DNA from: Variovorax beijingensis
GTDB lineage: Bacteria; Pseudomonadota; Gammaproteobacteria; Burkholderiales; Burkholderiaceae_C
DNA length: 64,000 nt
Direction: 5' to 3'
Assembly (NCBI RefSeq): GCF_003951285.1
Contig: NZ_RXFQ01000003.1
Span: 248,001 to 312,000, forward strand
Shown: positions 27,772-36,754 of the stretch, one piece after another
How the letters are laid out: every line of letters begins with the position of its first letter
Position numbering within the stretch: the stretch's first letter is position 1
Notes under the pieces: generated by a model
What the model was told of the DNA's origin: nothing
The model's input: only the letters and a program-made list of their open reading frames with translations
Database searches by the model: none
Made by a program: the position numbers and the translations under genes

Positions 27772-28629
27772 TCAGGAAACTTCCGACAGCAGGGCCACTT
27801 TCTGCGGGTCCGCTGCCGGCTCGGCCGCCTGTTGCGGCTTGCTGGGCGGTACGGCAACCGGAATCGGCTGGACCTGCGCCCGCACGACCGGCGCCGCCAT
27901 CGTCGGCGGATTGCGGCCGTTGGCCACCTGCACCAGCCGTTCGTGCTCGGCCAGGACCTTGCCGGCATAGCCGCCGTCGTCGTCGAGGTTGGCCGCGCCC
28001 ACGTAGTAGCGCAGGCCGCCCTCGAGCGAACCGGCGCGGGCGATGCATTCCTGCAGCACCTTCACGCCCACGCGCATGTTGGTCACGGGGTCGAAGGCGG
28101 TGAGCGTGCCGCCCGCACTTTCGTACTTGTCGCCGTGCACGCGCGTCATGACCTGCATCAGGCCCTGGGCGCCCACGTGGCTCTGGGCGAAGGGATTGAA
28201 GCTCGATTCGACGGCCATGATGGCCAGGATCAGCGTCGGGTCGAGCTTGGTGCGCTTGCCCAGCTGGTACGCCTCTGCAACCAGCACGCTCAGCGGTTCG
28301 GCCGCCACGCGGTACTTCTTGCTGAGCCAGTAAGCCACGGCGGCCTGCTGCTTGGGCAGGTCGCCCGGGCTCGCAGCCGTGGTGCGCACGATGGCGGTCG
28401 GCTCCAGGTCGGTGGCTTCAGGCGCGGGCTTGCGCGACTGCAGCCAGCCCATGAGCTGTTCCTCGCCGGTCTTGCGCAGGTCGGGCCGCGCCACGAGCGC
28501 GAGCGCCGCGAACACGATGGCCAGGCCAACCAGTGCAAACCCGTTGTGGGTGATTTCAAAAAAGCCGTCTGCCACATCGGACACAAAGGTCCTCAGCCCG
28601 CGGGCTGTGGCATCAAACGCCTTGTTCAT
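27772..28629 (-). CDS. Membrane-anchored lytic transglycosylase (SLT domain)
   Basis: A 285-residue protein with a transmembrane anchor at about residues 30-48 (FALVGLAIVFAALALVA) and a transglycosylase SLT domain from about residue 120. LAIMAVESSFNPFAQS carries the catalytic glutamate, followed by GAQGLMQVM and AGVGVKVLQ-type signature blocks. The C-terminal 45 residues are Pro/Ala/Gln-rich. It cleaves peptidoglycan between MurNAc and GlcNAc. An upstream promoter on the minus strand leaves a leader of about 190 nt. Confidence 0.86.
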   Translation of the reverse strand: MNKAFDATARGLRTFVSDVADGFFEITHNGFALVGLAIVFAALALVARPDLRKTGEEQLMGWLQSRKPAPEATDLEPTAIVRTTAASPGDLPKQQAAVAYWLSKKYRVAAEPLSVLVAEAYQLGKRTKLDPTLILAIMAVESSFNPFAQSHVGAQGLMQVMTRVHGDKYESAGGTLTAFDPVTNMRVGVKVLQECIARAGSLEGGLRYYVGAANLDDDGGYAGKVLAEHERLVQVANGRNPPTMAAPVVRAQVQPIPVAVPPSKPQQAAEPAADPQKVALLSEVS

Positions 28630-28828
28630 CGCTCTTCCTTTCTGTGCGGCACCTGTTCGCAGCGCCGCGGGGGCGATGGATGAAGGCAGCGGCGCTTGGA
28701 TTGGTACGAATCAGGCTCCGCGCATGGAGGTGTAGGGGTAGGAGCGCGGTGGCCTGATCAAGCCGGGGGAACTCGGCAGCGGATTCAGGTGGCCCCTGCT
28801 GGGTCTGGGGCAGCCAGGGGCAGGCGGG

Positions 28829-28856
28829 ATTCTAGCGCGGCTAAATACCCGGTCAA
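28829..28856 (-). promoter_or_regulatory. Sigma-70-type promoter for the lytic transglycosylase
   Basis: On the minus strand TTGACC (28856-28851) and TAGAAT (28834-28829) are separated by 16 bp. This is a good sigma-70 match and points toward the transglycosylase gene, predicting a start near 28822. Confidence 0.55.
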
Positions 28857-28928
28857 GTATAAGAGGCTATTCCCTTATGCCATTACATATTTAAACAAAA
28901 TCTAAGGGAAAACCCTTGGAGGACGGCA

Positions 28929-28957
28929 TTGCAATGCAGGGGTGGGGCGCCTAATCT
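28929..28957 (+). promoter_or_regulatory. Candidate sigma-70 promoter toward the DUF748 gene
   Basis: TTGCAA (28929-28934) and TAATCT (28952-28957) are spaced by exactly 17 bp. The predicted start is near 28964, at the foot of the CGCCTGA/TCAGGCG hairpin. The -10 box is a weak match, so this is tentative. Confidence 0.35.
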
Positions 28958-29125
28958 GAACACGCCTGAGTTCTCAGGCGGTTTTCCGAAATCCTACGGC
29001 CCGAGGTGCAAGTCAAGGGTTGGAACGATGGAGGATCCATGGCGGCAATCTCTTGCTGCCAGCACGGCAGGAACCATTGACTTCCGGTCGCGCGAAACGA
29101 TGGCATGGGTTTTGTGCCCGCCATC

Positions 29126-29172
29126 AAGCCCGGTAATGAGACATATCGTCGAATTGCCGGGCTTTCTTGTTT
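29126..29172 (+). terminator. Terminator-like hairpin just upstream of the DUF748 gene
   Basis: AAGCCCGGTAA (29126-29136) pairs with TTGCCGGGCTT (29154-29164) at 10 of 11 positions and is followed by the U-rich TCTTGTTT. It ends about 35 bp before the DUF748 ATG, so it could act as an attenuator of that mRNA or as the end of an independent short transcript. Confidence 0.45.
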
Positions 29173-29206
29173 CTGGCTCCGCGCTTCTTTGCGGCACACT
29201 CCCGCG

Positions 29207-32200
29207 ATGGATGTAGCTTCGCTCAAACAAAATAAATGGGTGCGACGTGGGATCGTCGCGTTGCTGGTTCTGCTGGCTCTCTGGGTCATCGCATGGCTGG
29301 TGGTGCCGCCGATTGCCAAGAGCCAGCTCCAGAAGATCGCGAGCGAGAAGCTGGGCCGGCAGGTCACCGTCGGCAAGATCGATTTCAAGCCCTGGACCCT
29401 CGAGCTCGCGCTGCACGACCTGCGCATTGCCACGGCCGACGGCAGCCGGCCCCAGGTGGCGGTCAAGCGCATCTATGCCGATGCAGAACTGCAGTCGATC
29501 CTGCGGCTGGCGCCGGTGATCGATGCGGTGACGGTCGAGGCGCCGGCCATCCTGCTCACGCACCTTGCCGACGGCAAATACGACATCGACGACATCCTGG
29601 CAAAGCTTGCGGCCGGCCCGCCGCCCGATCCCAAGGCCGAGCCGGCGCGCTTTGCGATCTACAACATCTCGATCAGGGACGGCGCGGTCGATTTCGACGA
29701 CCAGACCGTCAAGCGCAGGCACGAGTTGCGCGGCTTCGTGCTCAACGTGCCGTTCCTGAGCAACCTGGCCTCCAAGCGCGACATCAACACCGAGCCCAAG
29801 CTGGCTTTCACGCTCAACGGCAGCAAGTTCGATTCGGCCGCCCTCACCACGCCGTTCGCGGAAAGCCGCAAGACCGACGCCCATGTGCAGTTCAAGGGGC
29901 TCGACCTGGCGCCGTACCTGGGCTACATCCCGGGTGGCCTGCCGGTGCAGCTGCAGGCGGGCAGCCTGGATGCCGACCTGAAGATCGACTTCGAGCAGGC
30001 CGCCACCGCCGGCCTCAAGATCACCGGCACCGTCGAGGCGCACAAGGCGAAGCTCGGCGATGCCAGGGGGCGCGACCTGCTGGGCTTCGATTCGCTCAAG
30101 CTGGCGCTGGCCGACGTGCGGCCGCTGGAAGCGGTGTTTCACCTGAGCGAGGTGGCACTGGCCAATCCGCAGCTTGCGGTCGCGCGCGATGCCAAGGGCC
30201 AGCTCAACCTGCTGGCCACCGATCCGGCCACCGGAGCGGCAGAGAAGGTGGCGCAAGCCCCCGCCGCCGCAGCAAGCGCTCCGGACGGCAAGGCCCCTGA
30301 AAAGCCGAAGCTGAAGGTCCGGGTCGACAAGGTGGCCCTGAGCGGCGGGCGTATCGGATGGCGCGATGAGACCGTTCAGCCGGCCGCGGCCATCGAGACG
30401 ACCGCGCTCGGCCTCGAGCTGACCGAACTCACCTGGCCCATGGAGAAGCCGGCCCGGTTCAGCGGCAGCACCGGCATTGGCGGCGCAACGCTCAAGTTCC
30501 AGGGCAACGCCACCGACAAGGCGGCCGAGGTGCAGACCGAGGTCGACGCGCTGCCGCTGTCGCTGGCCGCCCCCTACCTGGCGCACAGCCTGGAGCCCAC
30601 GCTTGACGGCAAGCTGAGCGGCAAGATCGACATCGCCTGGACCCAGCCCGACCTTCGCTTCAAGGCGCGGCGCCTGGCCGTCGACGGCCTGGCGCTTACC
30701 CAGGCGAAGACTGCGCTGGCAAGCGTCGGCCGCTTCGAGCTGATCGATGCCGAGGTCGACATGACCAAGCACACGCTCGACGTGGCCTCGTTCACCGCCA
30801 CGAACCCGAAGGTGCGGGTCGAGCGCGACAGCGAAAAGCGCTGGATGTTCGAGCGCTGGCTCAAGACGCCGGCCGGCGGCGGCACGGCACAGGCCAAGGC
30901 GGCCGCACCCAAGCCCGCCGGCACGGGCCCCGAGGCGGCACCGCCCGGCGCCAACACCAAGCCCTGGGCATTGACCATCGGCACCCTGGCGGTCGACAAC
31001 GGCACGCTGTCCTATGCCGACAAGGCCAGCGCCACGCCGGTGGCCGTAGAGATCACGGCGTTCAGCCTGAAGGCGCAGAAGGTCGCGCCCGAAACCGCCA
31101 TGGTCTCGCCCTTGCAGGTTTCGGGGCGCATCGGCTCCCGCCGCTCGGAGCCGGGGCGCTTCGACTACAAGGGCAACGTGGTGCTCAAGCCGCTCTCGGC
31201 CGAGGGCCGGCTCGAAGTGGCCTCGTTCCCGGCCCATGCCTTCAAGGCCTATTACGCCGACGCGCTCAACGTCGACATCCGCCGTGCCTTCGCCAGCTAC
31301 AAGGGGACCGTGCGCTACGCGAGCGCGCCGGCCGGCATGACGATCAAGCTGGCCGGGGACACGGCGCTGGACGACTTCCGCGCCAACAGCATCTCGCTGA
31401 CCCAGTCGCCGGGCTTCGACCGCAACACCAACCAGCTGCTGAGCTGGAAGACACTGAGCCTGCGCGGCCTGCAGGTGAGCATGGCGCCCAATGCGGCGCC
31501 GGCGGTGGACGTGCGGGAAACCACGCTGACCGATTTCTTCGCCCGGGTGATCGTCGACCCGACCGGCCGCCTCAACCTGGTGAACCTCACCAAGAAGGGC
31601 GAGGCGGACGCCAACGCCGCCGCCGCGGCCAGCGCGGAGGTCAAGTCCCGCCGCAGCCTCGGCGGAACCACCACCACGACGCGCGGCGGGCCGCAGCAGC
31701 CTGCGGGCGGCGGTGGTGCGCCGGTGTCGGCCGAGGCCATGGTCGGCGGCAGCCCCGAGCCTGCAAAGCCGGCCGCGGCGCCCGTCGCAACCGCGCAGGC
31801 CGAGGCCGATTCAGGGCCCAGGCCGGTCATCAACTTCGGCCCGATGAGCCTGGTCAACGGCCGAGTCGATTTCACCGACCTGTTCGTGAAGCCCAACTAT
31901 TCGGCCGACCTGAGCGAACTGACCGGCAAGCTCAGCTCGTTCTCGTCGAACCCGCCCAAGGGCGAAAGCGGCCGCCCCGCGCTGGCCGACCTGGAACTGC
32001 GCGGCAAGGCGCAACAGACCGCCGCGCTGGAGATCACCGGAAAGCTCAACCCGCTGGCCAAGCCGCTGGAGCTCGACATCACCGCCAAGATGCGCGATCT
32101 CGACCTGGCGCCGCTGTCGCCGTACTCGGTGCGCTACGCCGGCCACGGCATCGAGCGCGGCAAGATGAGCATGGACGTCAACTACAAGATCGCGCCCGAT

Positions 32201-33028
32201 GGCCAGCTCACGGCCTCCAACAAGCTGGTGCTCAACCAATTGCAGTTCGGCGACGAAGTGCAGGGCGCGCCCAACAGCCTGCCGGTGCGGCTCGCGGTGG
32301 CCCTGCTGGCCGACCGCAACGGCGTGATCGATGTGGACCTGCCGCTCAGGGGCTCGCTCAACGATCCGCAGTTCAGCATCGGCCCGCTGATCTTCAAGGC
32401 GGTGGTCAACCTGATCGTCAAGGCCGTGACCTCGCCGTTCAGCCTGCTGACGGGCGGACTCGGCGGTGGCAGCGGCGAGTCGAGCACCATCACCTTCGAG
32501 CCCGGAAGCTCCGTGCTCGGTGCCACTGCCAAGGAAAGCCTGGACAAGGTCGTCAAGGCGCTGACGGAGCGTCCGAGCCTGCAGATGACGGTGGTCGGCA
32601 CGGCCAGCCTCGAAAAGGAGCGCGATGCCTACCAGCGCCAGCGCCTGCGCCAGCTCGCCCAGGCCGAGAAGCGGCGCGTGGCGGTGCGCGCCGGCCAGGC
32701 GGGCACCGACGTGCCGCCCGTGACCGATGCCGAATATCCCGAGCTGCTGGCCGCCGTGTACAAGCGCGCGGACATCACCAAGCCGCGCAACATGGTCGGC
32801 CTCGCCAAGGACCTGCCGGTGAAGGAAATGGAAAACCTGCTGCTCGCGAGTATTCCGGTCGATGAGGAGTCGATCCGCCAGCTGGCCGTGGAGCGCGGCG
32901 CCGTGGTGCGCGACTATCTCCTGGCCCAGAAGCTGCCGAGCGAACGCCTGTTCCTCGGCGCCGTGAAGACCAAGGCGAGCGGTGACGACTGGAAGCCCGG
33001 CGCCGAGCTCGACCTGGCCATGAAGTGA
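29207..33028 (+). CDS. Large DUF748 / AsmA-like envelope protein
   Basis: A 1273-residue protein with one N-terminal transmembrane segment (IVALLVLLALWVIAWLVV, about 14-31) and a long periplasmic part made of AsmA-like beta-rich DUF748 repeats. The pattern LGRQVTVGKIDFKPWTLEL after the anchor is typical. Low-complexity Pro/Ala/Gly linkers occur at about residues 345-370, 560-585 and 810-870. Near the C-terminus TITFEPGSSVLG...LTERPSLQMTVVG resembles an OmpA-type domain. AsmA-like proteins are thought to bridge the envelope and move lipids; no specific role can be given. The ATG at 29207 was chosen because the membrane anchor follows at once. Confidence 0.82.
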   Translation: MDVASLKQNKWVRRGIVALLVLLALWVIAWLVVPPIAKSQLQKIASEKLGRQVTVGKIDFKPWTLELALHDLRIATADGSRPQVAVKRIYADAELQSILRLAPVIDAVTVEAPAILLTHLADGKYDIDDILAKLAAGPPPDPKAEPARFAIYNISIRDGAVDFDDQTVKRRHELRGFVLNVPFLSNLASKRDINTEPKLAFTLNGSKFDSAALTTPFAESRKTDAHVQFKGLDLAPYLGYIPGGLPVQLQAGSLDADLKIDFEQAATAGLKITGTVEAHKAKLGDARGRDLLGFDSLKLALADVRPLEAVFHLSEVALANPQLAVARDAKGQLNLLATDPATGAAEKVAQAPAAAASAPDGKAPEKPKLKVRVDKVALSGGRIGWRDETVQPAAAIETTALGLELTELTWPMEKPARFSGSTGIGGATLKFQGNATDKAAEVQTEVDALPLSLAAPYLAHSLEPTLDGKLSGKIDIAWTQPDLRFKARRLAVDGLALTQAKTALASVGRFELIDAEVDMTKHTLDVASFTATNPKVRVERDSEKRWMFERWLKTPAGGGTAQAKAAAPKPAGTGPEAAPPGANTKPWALTIGTLAVDNGTLSYADKASATPVAVEITAFSLKAQKVAPETAMVSPLQVSGRIGSRRSEPGRFDYKGNVVLKPLSAEGRLEVASFPAHAFKAYYADALNVDIRRAFASYKGTVRYASAPAGMTIKLAGDTALDDFRANSISLTQSPGFDRNTNQLLSWKTLSLRGLQVSMAPNAAPAVDVRETTLTDFFARVIVDPTGRLNLVNLTKKGEADANAAAAASAEVKSRRSLGGTTTTTRGGPQQPAGGGGAPVSAEAMVGGSPEPAKPAAAPVATAQAEADSGPRPVINFGPMSLVNGRVDFTDLFVKPNYSADLSELTGKLSSFSSNPPKGESGRPALADLELRGKAQQTAALEITGKLNPLAKPLELDITAKMRDLDLAPLSPYSVRYAGHGIERGKMSMDVNYKIAPDGQLTASNKLVLNQLQFGDEVQGAPNSLPVRLAVALLADRNGVIDVDLPLRGSLNDPQFSIGPLIFKAVVNLIVKAVTSPFSLLTGGLGGGSGESSTITFEPGSSVLGATAKESLDKVVKALTERPSLQMTVVGTASLEKERDAYQRQRLRQLAQAEKRRVAVRAGQAGTDVPPVTDAEYPELLAAVYKRADITKPRNMVGLAKDLPVKEMENLLLASIPVDEESIRQLAVERGAVVRDYLLAQKLPSERLFLGAVKTKASGDDWKPGAELDLAMK

Positions 33029-33161
33029 CAGACGCTCACTTGGTTTTCCGCCCCGCCTCGCCACATAAGTAGTCATCCCGAGCCCGCTTCCGGCAGCCAT
33101 TTGGCTGCGGTTGCGGCATGGAATTCAACCGCCCGCCACAACTGGGTGAAAATGTCGATGT

Positions 33162-33181
33162 GCGCCGGCCTTTGCCGGCGC
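33162..33181 (+). terminator. Strong GC hairpin between DUF748 and DUF349 genes
   Basis: GCGCCGGC and GCCGGCGC form a perfect 8-bp stem with a CTTT loop. The following DNA (CTTCGCTTTCTCTCTTC) is pyrimidine-rich but lacks a clean U-run. It may be a weak terminator for the DUF748 transcript or a leader structure for the next gene. Confidence 0.35.
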
Positions 33182-33217
33182 CTTCGCTTTCTCTCTTCAG
33201 ACAACGATTTCGCGCAA

Positions 33218-36109
33218 GTGACCTCTACTTCTTCCAAGCCACACGACCTCCAGGCCCTCGACACGCTCACCGGCGGCGCCTTCACCGCGCCAACTTCGGG
33301 CGAGCGCGCCGCGCGCATCCGCGACTGGCTCGCGGGCAACCCCGCGCCCGAGCAGATGCAGGAAGTCTTCAAGGAGCTGAGCGGCCGCGACAAGGGCGCG
33401 GCGCGCCTGCTGCGCGAAAAGCTCGACGAACTCAAGCGCGCCAAGGGCCAGGAGGCCATTGCCGCCGAATGGGCGCAAAAGGCCGAGGCGCTGCTGGCCC
33501 AGTCCAAGCTCAACATCGCCGATGCGCTCGCCTGGCAGCGCGACGCCGCCAAGGCCGGCGCGCCCCTGTCGCGCGAGCCGCTGGCGGGTTTCAAGGTGCA
33601 ATTGGCCGACCGCGTGAAGGGCATCGAAGACCTGCAGCATCGTGCCCAGGTGCACCGCGAGGCCGCCGTGCTGCTGGCCCAGCGCTTCGAAGTGCTGTCG
33701 ACCAAGGGCTGGCAGGACGCCCAGGCCGCCGAGGAATCGCTGCGCGCCGACGTGGCCCACTGGCAGCAGCAGGCCGCCGACATCACGGCCGATGCCAACT
33801 GGACCAGCCTGGATGCCAGGTTTGCCCCGCAGCTCGAGTCGTCGAAGGCGCAGCTGCTGGTCGTCTCCGATGCGTTCCATGCGGCATTGGCCCAGGCGCA
33901 GGCCGCGGCCGCCGACGCTGCGGCTGCCTTGCCGCCGGTGCCGGTGTGGGCCGACGAACTTCGCGCCGCGCGCGGCGAAGTCGTTGCACCCAAGGCGGCG
34001 CCCGCCAAGCCCGCCGCACCCAAGGTCGATCCGGCCCTGCGCGCAGCGGCGCAGGACGCCGTGCAGGCGGCCCTGGCCAAGCTCGAACAGGAAACCGCCG
34101 AAGGCCACGGCAAGGCCAGCGCCGGCGCGGCCGCCGCACTGCGCGCGGTGCTGAAGGAACACGGCAAGCTGGTCGAGGCACCGCTCGAGGCGCGCGTGCA
34201 TGCGGCCCTGGTCGCCGCCGGCGAACTCGAAGGCTGGCAGCGCTGGAGCGCCGACAAGGTGCGCGAAGACCTCGTCGCCAAGGCCGAAGGCCTGCTCAAG
34301 CGCCCCGAAGGCCAGGCGCTCGGCGGCCGCAAGATGCAGGAAACGCTGCGCTCGCTGCGCGACCAGTGGAAGCAAGCCGACCAGGGCGGCGTGCCCAACC
34401 ATGCGCTGTGGAAGCGCTTCGATGAAGCCTGCAACGAAGCCCACAAGGTGGTCGAGGCCTGGCTCGAGAAGGTTCGCGCCGATGCGGCAGAGCACCGCGC
34501 CCACCGCGTGGCGCTGATCGAAGAGGTGCGGGCCTGGGCGGCCGAGCATGCCGGCGCCTCCGACCTGAAGGCGCACAACCGCGCGCTGCACCAGTTTGCC
34601 GACCGCTGGCGCGATGCCGGCCACGTGGGCGAAAAAGTCTTTGCCGAGCTGCAGCCGCAGTGGAACGAAGCTTTCGGTGCCGCGCGCGCACCCTTCGAGG
34701 CGGCGCAAAAGGCCAGCATCGAACGGCGCCAGGCCATGATCGCGGAGGCGGCCGAGCTCGGCGCCCAGCCTATGCTGCGCATCGATGCCGTCAAGGCGCT
34801 GCAGCAGCGCTGGCAGGCCGAGGCCCAGAGCGTGCCGCTCGACCGCCGCCATGAACAAAAGCTGTGGGACGCGTTCCGCGCGCCCATCGACGAAGCCTTC
34901 AACCGCAAGACGGCCGAGCGCGAGAAGGTCTCCTCGGCAATGAGCGAGCACGACCGCCATGTGCTCGAGGCCTCCAAGGCGCTGGACGCGGCCAATGCCG
35001 GCGGCGACGTGCAGAAGATCCGCGCTGCCATTGCGCGGCTCGAAGCCGCGCTGCGCGGCGAGGCGCCTCCGCCTGCACCTGCACCTGCACCTGCACCTGC
35101 ACCTGCACCTGCCGCGAAGCCTGAGTCCTCCAGCGACGGCCCCGCCGTGGGCGCTACCGAAGTGGTTGCGCCCGGACAGGCCGCAGCCGAGTTCGGCGAA
35201 AGCGCCGAGCAGGCGCCGGGCTCGAGCGACGCGGAAGCCCTGCCGGGCACGCCCGCTCCGGCCCATGCCGCGGCCACGCCGGACCTCGTTGCGCCGGCCG
35301 ACGGTGCCGACGCATCCGCGCGTTCCGACGTTGCGGCACACGAAGCCGGCGAAGCTGCCGCGGCCGAGGAAGCCAAGGCACCGCCCGCACCGCCGAAGCC
35401 CGCTCCCAAGCCCGTGGTCGCGGTGCGCGGCGACGACCGTCCCGGCAACAAGAAGGCCGAGGCTGTGCCTGCGGGACGCGCGGGCGGCCGCTTCGGCGAC
35501 CGGCGCGACGGTGCCCGTCCGGGCCCGGGCGGCCCTGGCCGCCCAGGCGATCGCGGCGCACCGCGTTCCGATGGCCGCGGCGACCGTGGCGCCCCGGCCG
35601 GACGCTTCGGCGATCGCCCGCCGCGCTTCGAGGACCGTGGTCCGCGGCTCGGCGACGCGGCTTTCCGCGCCCAGCGCGAAGCGCTCGAGCGCGCCGATCT
35701 CGCACTGCGCAAGCTCGCGGCCCAGGCCCACGGCGAAGCGCTCACGCAGGTGCTTGGCGCATGGGAGCAGCGCGACGCCTCGCGGCTGCCCAGCGTGCAG
35801 GAACTCGGACGCGCGGTCACGCCCGCGGTGCGCAGCGGCTGGTCCCAGGCCATCGGCTCGGCACCCAAGGCTGCGCCCGATGAAGCCGCCGAAGCACTGC
35901 TGCGCCTCGAAATGGCCGCCGAAGTGCCGACGCCGGCCGAGCAGCTCGACGCACGCCGTGCGCTGCAGCTCAAGCTGCTGACCAAGCGCGGCGATCCGGC
36001 GCCAGCCCAGACCTGGGGGCAGGATGCCGGCAAGGTGCTGGCTGCCGCGCACGATGCGGCCAGCGCGCGCCGCCTGCAGAACGCGTTGAAGGCCTTGCTG
36101 CGCAAATAA
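33218..36109 (+). CDS. DUF349 domain-containing protein
   Basis: A 963-residue, mostly helical, cytoplasmic protein with several DUF349 units between about residues 60 and 620 (for example LWKRFDEACNEAH, LWDAFRAPIDEAFNRK). A disordered Ala/Pro/Gly/Arg-rich linker spans about 615-810, including a (Pro-Ala) run and arginine-glycine stretches, and a helical C-terminal domain follows. The function of DUF349 proteins is unknown; a link to RNA or envelope processes has been suggested. The GTG at 33218 is preferred because the protein becomes family-like there and upstream in-frame sequence lies in a hairpin; no clear ribosome site is present for any start. Confidence 0.75.
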   Translation: MTSTSSKPHDLQALDTLTGGAFTAPTSGERAARIRDWLAGNPAPEQMQEVFKELSGRDKGAARLLREKLDELKRAKGQEAIAAEWAQKAEALLAQSKLNIADALAWQRDAAKAGAPLSREPLAGFKVQLADRVKGIEDLQHRAQVHREAAVLLAQRFEVLSTKGWQDAQAAEESLRADVAHWQQQAADITADANWTSLDARFAPQLESSKAQLLVVSDAFHAALAQAQAAAADAAAALPPVPVWADELRAARGEVVAPKAAPAKPAAPKVDPALRAAAQDAVQAALAKLEQETAEGHGKASAGAAAALRAVLKEHGKLVEAPLEARVHAALVAAGELEGWQRWSADKVREDLVAKAEGLLKRPEGQALGGRKMQETLRSLRDQWKQADQGGVPNHALWKRFDEACNEAHKVVEAWLEKVRADAAEHRAHRVALIEEVRAWAAEHAGASDLKAHNRALHQFADRWRDAGHVGEKVFAELQPQWNEAFGAARAPFEAAQKASIERRQAMIAEAAELGAQPMLRIDAVKALQQRWQAEAQSVPLDRRHEQKLWDAFRAPIDEAFNRKTAEREKVSSAMSEHDRHVLEASKALDAANAGGDVQKIRAAIARLEAALRGEAPPPAPAPAPAPAPAPAAKPESSSDGPAVGATEVVAPGQAAAEFGESAEQAPGSSDAEALPGTPAPAHAAATPDLVAPADGADASARSDVAAHEAGEAAAAEEAKAPPAPPKPAPKPVVAVRGDDRPGNKKAEAVPAGRAGGRFGDRRDGARPGPGGPGRPGDRGAPRSDGRGDRGAPAGRFGDRPPRFEDRGPRLGDAAFRAQREALERADLALRKLAAQAHGEALTQVLGAWEQRDASRLPSVQELGRAVTPAVRSGWSQAIGSAPKAAPDEAAEALLRLEMAAEVPTPAEQLDARRALQLKLLTKRGDPAPAQTWGQDAGKVLAAAHDAASARRLQNALKALLRK
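35072..35113 (+). repeat. Hexanucleotide tandem repeat (CCTGCA)n in the DUF349 gene
   Basis: Six perfect copies of CCTGCA and a seventh imperfect copy (CCTGCC) encode alternating proline and alanine in the disordered linker. Unit length is a multiple of three, so copy-number changes would lengthen or shorten the linker without a frameshift. Confidence 0.9.
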
Positions 36110-36138
36110 GGCGCCAGCGTGCGTTCACACGAGAAAGG

Positions 36139-36160
36139 GCCCGCCGCGTGCGGGCTTTTT
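36139..36160 (+). terminator. Rho-independent terminator after the DUF349 gene
   Basis: GCCCGC (36139-36144) pairs with GCGGGC (36150-36155) and is followed by five T residues. It lies 30 bp after the stop codon and upstream of the convergent GYD gene. Confidence 0.75.
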
Positions 36161-36230
36161 CACTTCACCGCCCCATCTGAAAGAGGCAAGTCCAGGTTCA
36201 ACGAGCGACCAGAGCCGCCGTCAAGCCGGC

Positions 36231-36524
36231 TCAGGGCAGCTTGGCCAGGATCTTGTCCATTTCCCCGGCGGTGTAGGCGCGCAGGGAGCGCGTGCGCACA
36301 TTGCCCTGCATGGCGACAGCCAGACTGAATGCGGCCAGCGCCTGCTCCTCCTCGGCCTCCAGCACGCAGACCACATCGCAGTCGCCCATGGTCCAGAAGA
36401 TCTCGCGCATGGTGACGCCGAGCTTCTGGGCCATTTCCTTGGCGGCAGCGGCGCGCTTGGTGGTTTCCTTGACGCTCTGAATCCCCTTGTCCGTGAAGTT
36501 CAGCATACCGATATAGGTCACCAT
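36231..36524 (-). CDS. GYD domain-containing protein
   Basis: A 97-residue small protein of the GYD family: VTYIGMLNFTDKGIQSVKET, then the internal WTMGDCDVVCVLEAEEEQAL core typical of the alpha/beta dimeric ferredoxin-like fold. No function is established for the family. It is preceded by GGAG at 36527-36530 on the minus strand. A long perfect inverted repeat at 36684-36707 lies about 160 bp upstream and may be its operator. Confidence 0.8.
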   Translation of the reverse strand: MVTYIGMLNFTDKGIQSVKETTKRAAAAKEMAQKLGVTMREIFWTMGDCDVVCVLEAEEEQALAAFSLAVAMQGNVRTRSLRAYTAGEMDKILAKLP

Positions 36525-36683
36525 TTTTCGCTCCTGTGTTATCCGCGGGGGGACGAATCACATGAGGCAACGCCGCCCCCGACGGCGACGCTTCACGTCA
36601 TCACGCGCGCAGCGGTGCTGTGGTGAGCGATGGCGGCAGCGATGCTACGCCTGCGGCCTGCAAAGGCAAGGCGCCCCGGCCAA

Positions 36684-36707
36684 CGCATACCCTGGACAGG
36701 GTATGCG
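36684..36707. promoter_or_regulatory. Perfect operator-like inverted repeat upstream of the GYD gene
   Basis: Arms CGCATACCCTG and CAGGGTATGCG (11 bp each) are separated by GA. The ATACCCT...AGGGTAT core is the sort of G/C-tract symmetry seen in CsoR/FrmR-family operators, but no such regulator is encoded nearby. No U-run follows on either strand, so it does not look like a terminator for mtfA. The rest of the 36525-36754 spacer shows nothing recognisable. Confidence 0.5.
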
Positions 36708-36754
36708 GGCCGGTATCGTGCGCGTAAGCAAGGCAACGCCGACGTGATGGACGA

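Larger units (their letters stand above)
28630..29206. other. Long intergenic region, AT-rich and palindromic, without a convincing gene
   Basis: This 577-bp divergent spacer holds no credible coding sequence. Positions 28840-28920 are AT-rich. Symmetric elements are TTCCCTT (28870-28876) with AAGGGAA (28904-28910), AAGGG-AAAA-CCCTT (28904-28917), the palindrome GCATTGCAATGC (28926-28937), a hairpin CGCCTGA/TCAGGCG (28963-28980), a stem GGCGGCAA/TTGCTGCC (29041-29060), and a terminator-like hairpin at 29126-29164. It serves the transglycosylase gene on one side and the DUF748 gene on the other and may also encode a small RNA. Confidence 0.6.

Noticed and set aside
28696..28905. Possible 69-codon gene in the intergenic region before the DUF748 gene
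   Set aside because: No ribosome-binding site, no family resemblance, and it covers the minus-strand promoter and AT-rich operators.
33073..36105. Two overlapping antisense frames across the DUF349 gene
   Set aside because: Composition-driven (Ser/Arg/Ala). The sense-strand protein has the domains, and a terminator follows in its orientation.
36684..36707. Intrinsic terminator for mtfA
   Set aside because: The stem is perfect, but on the minus strand it is followed by CGTTGGCC with no U-run; an operator is more likely.
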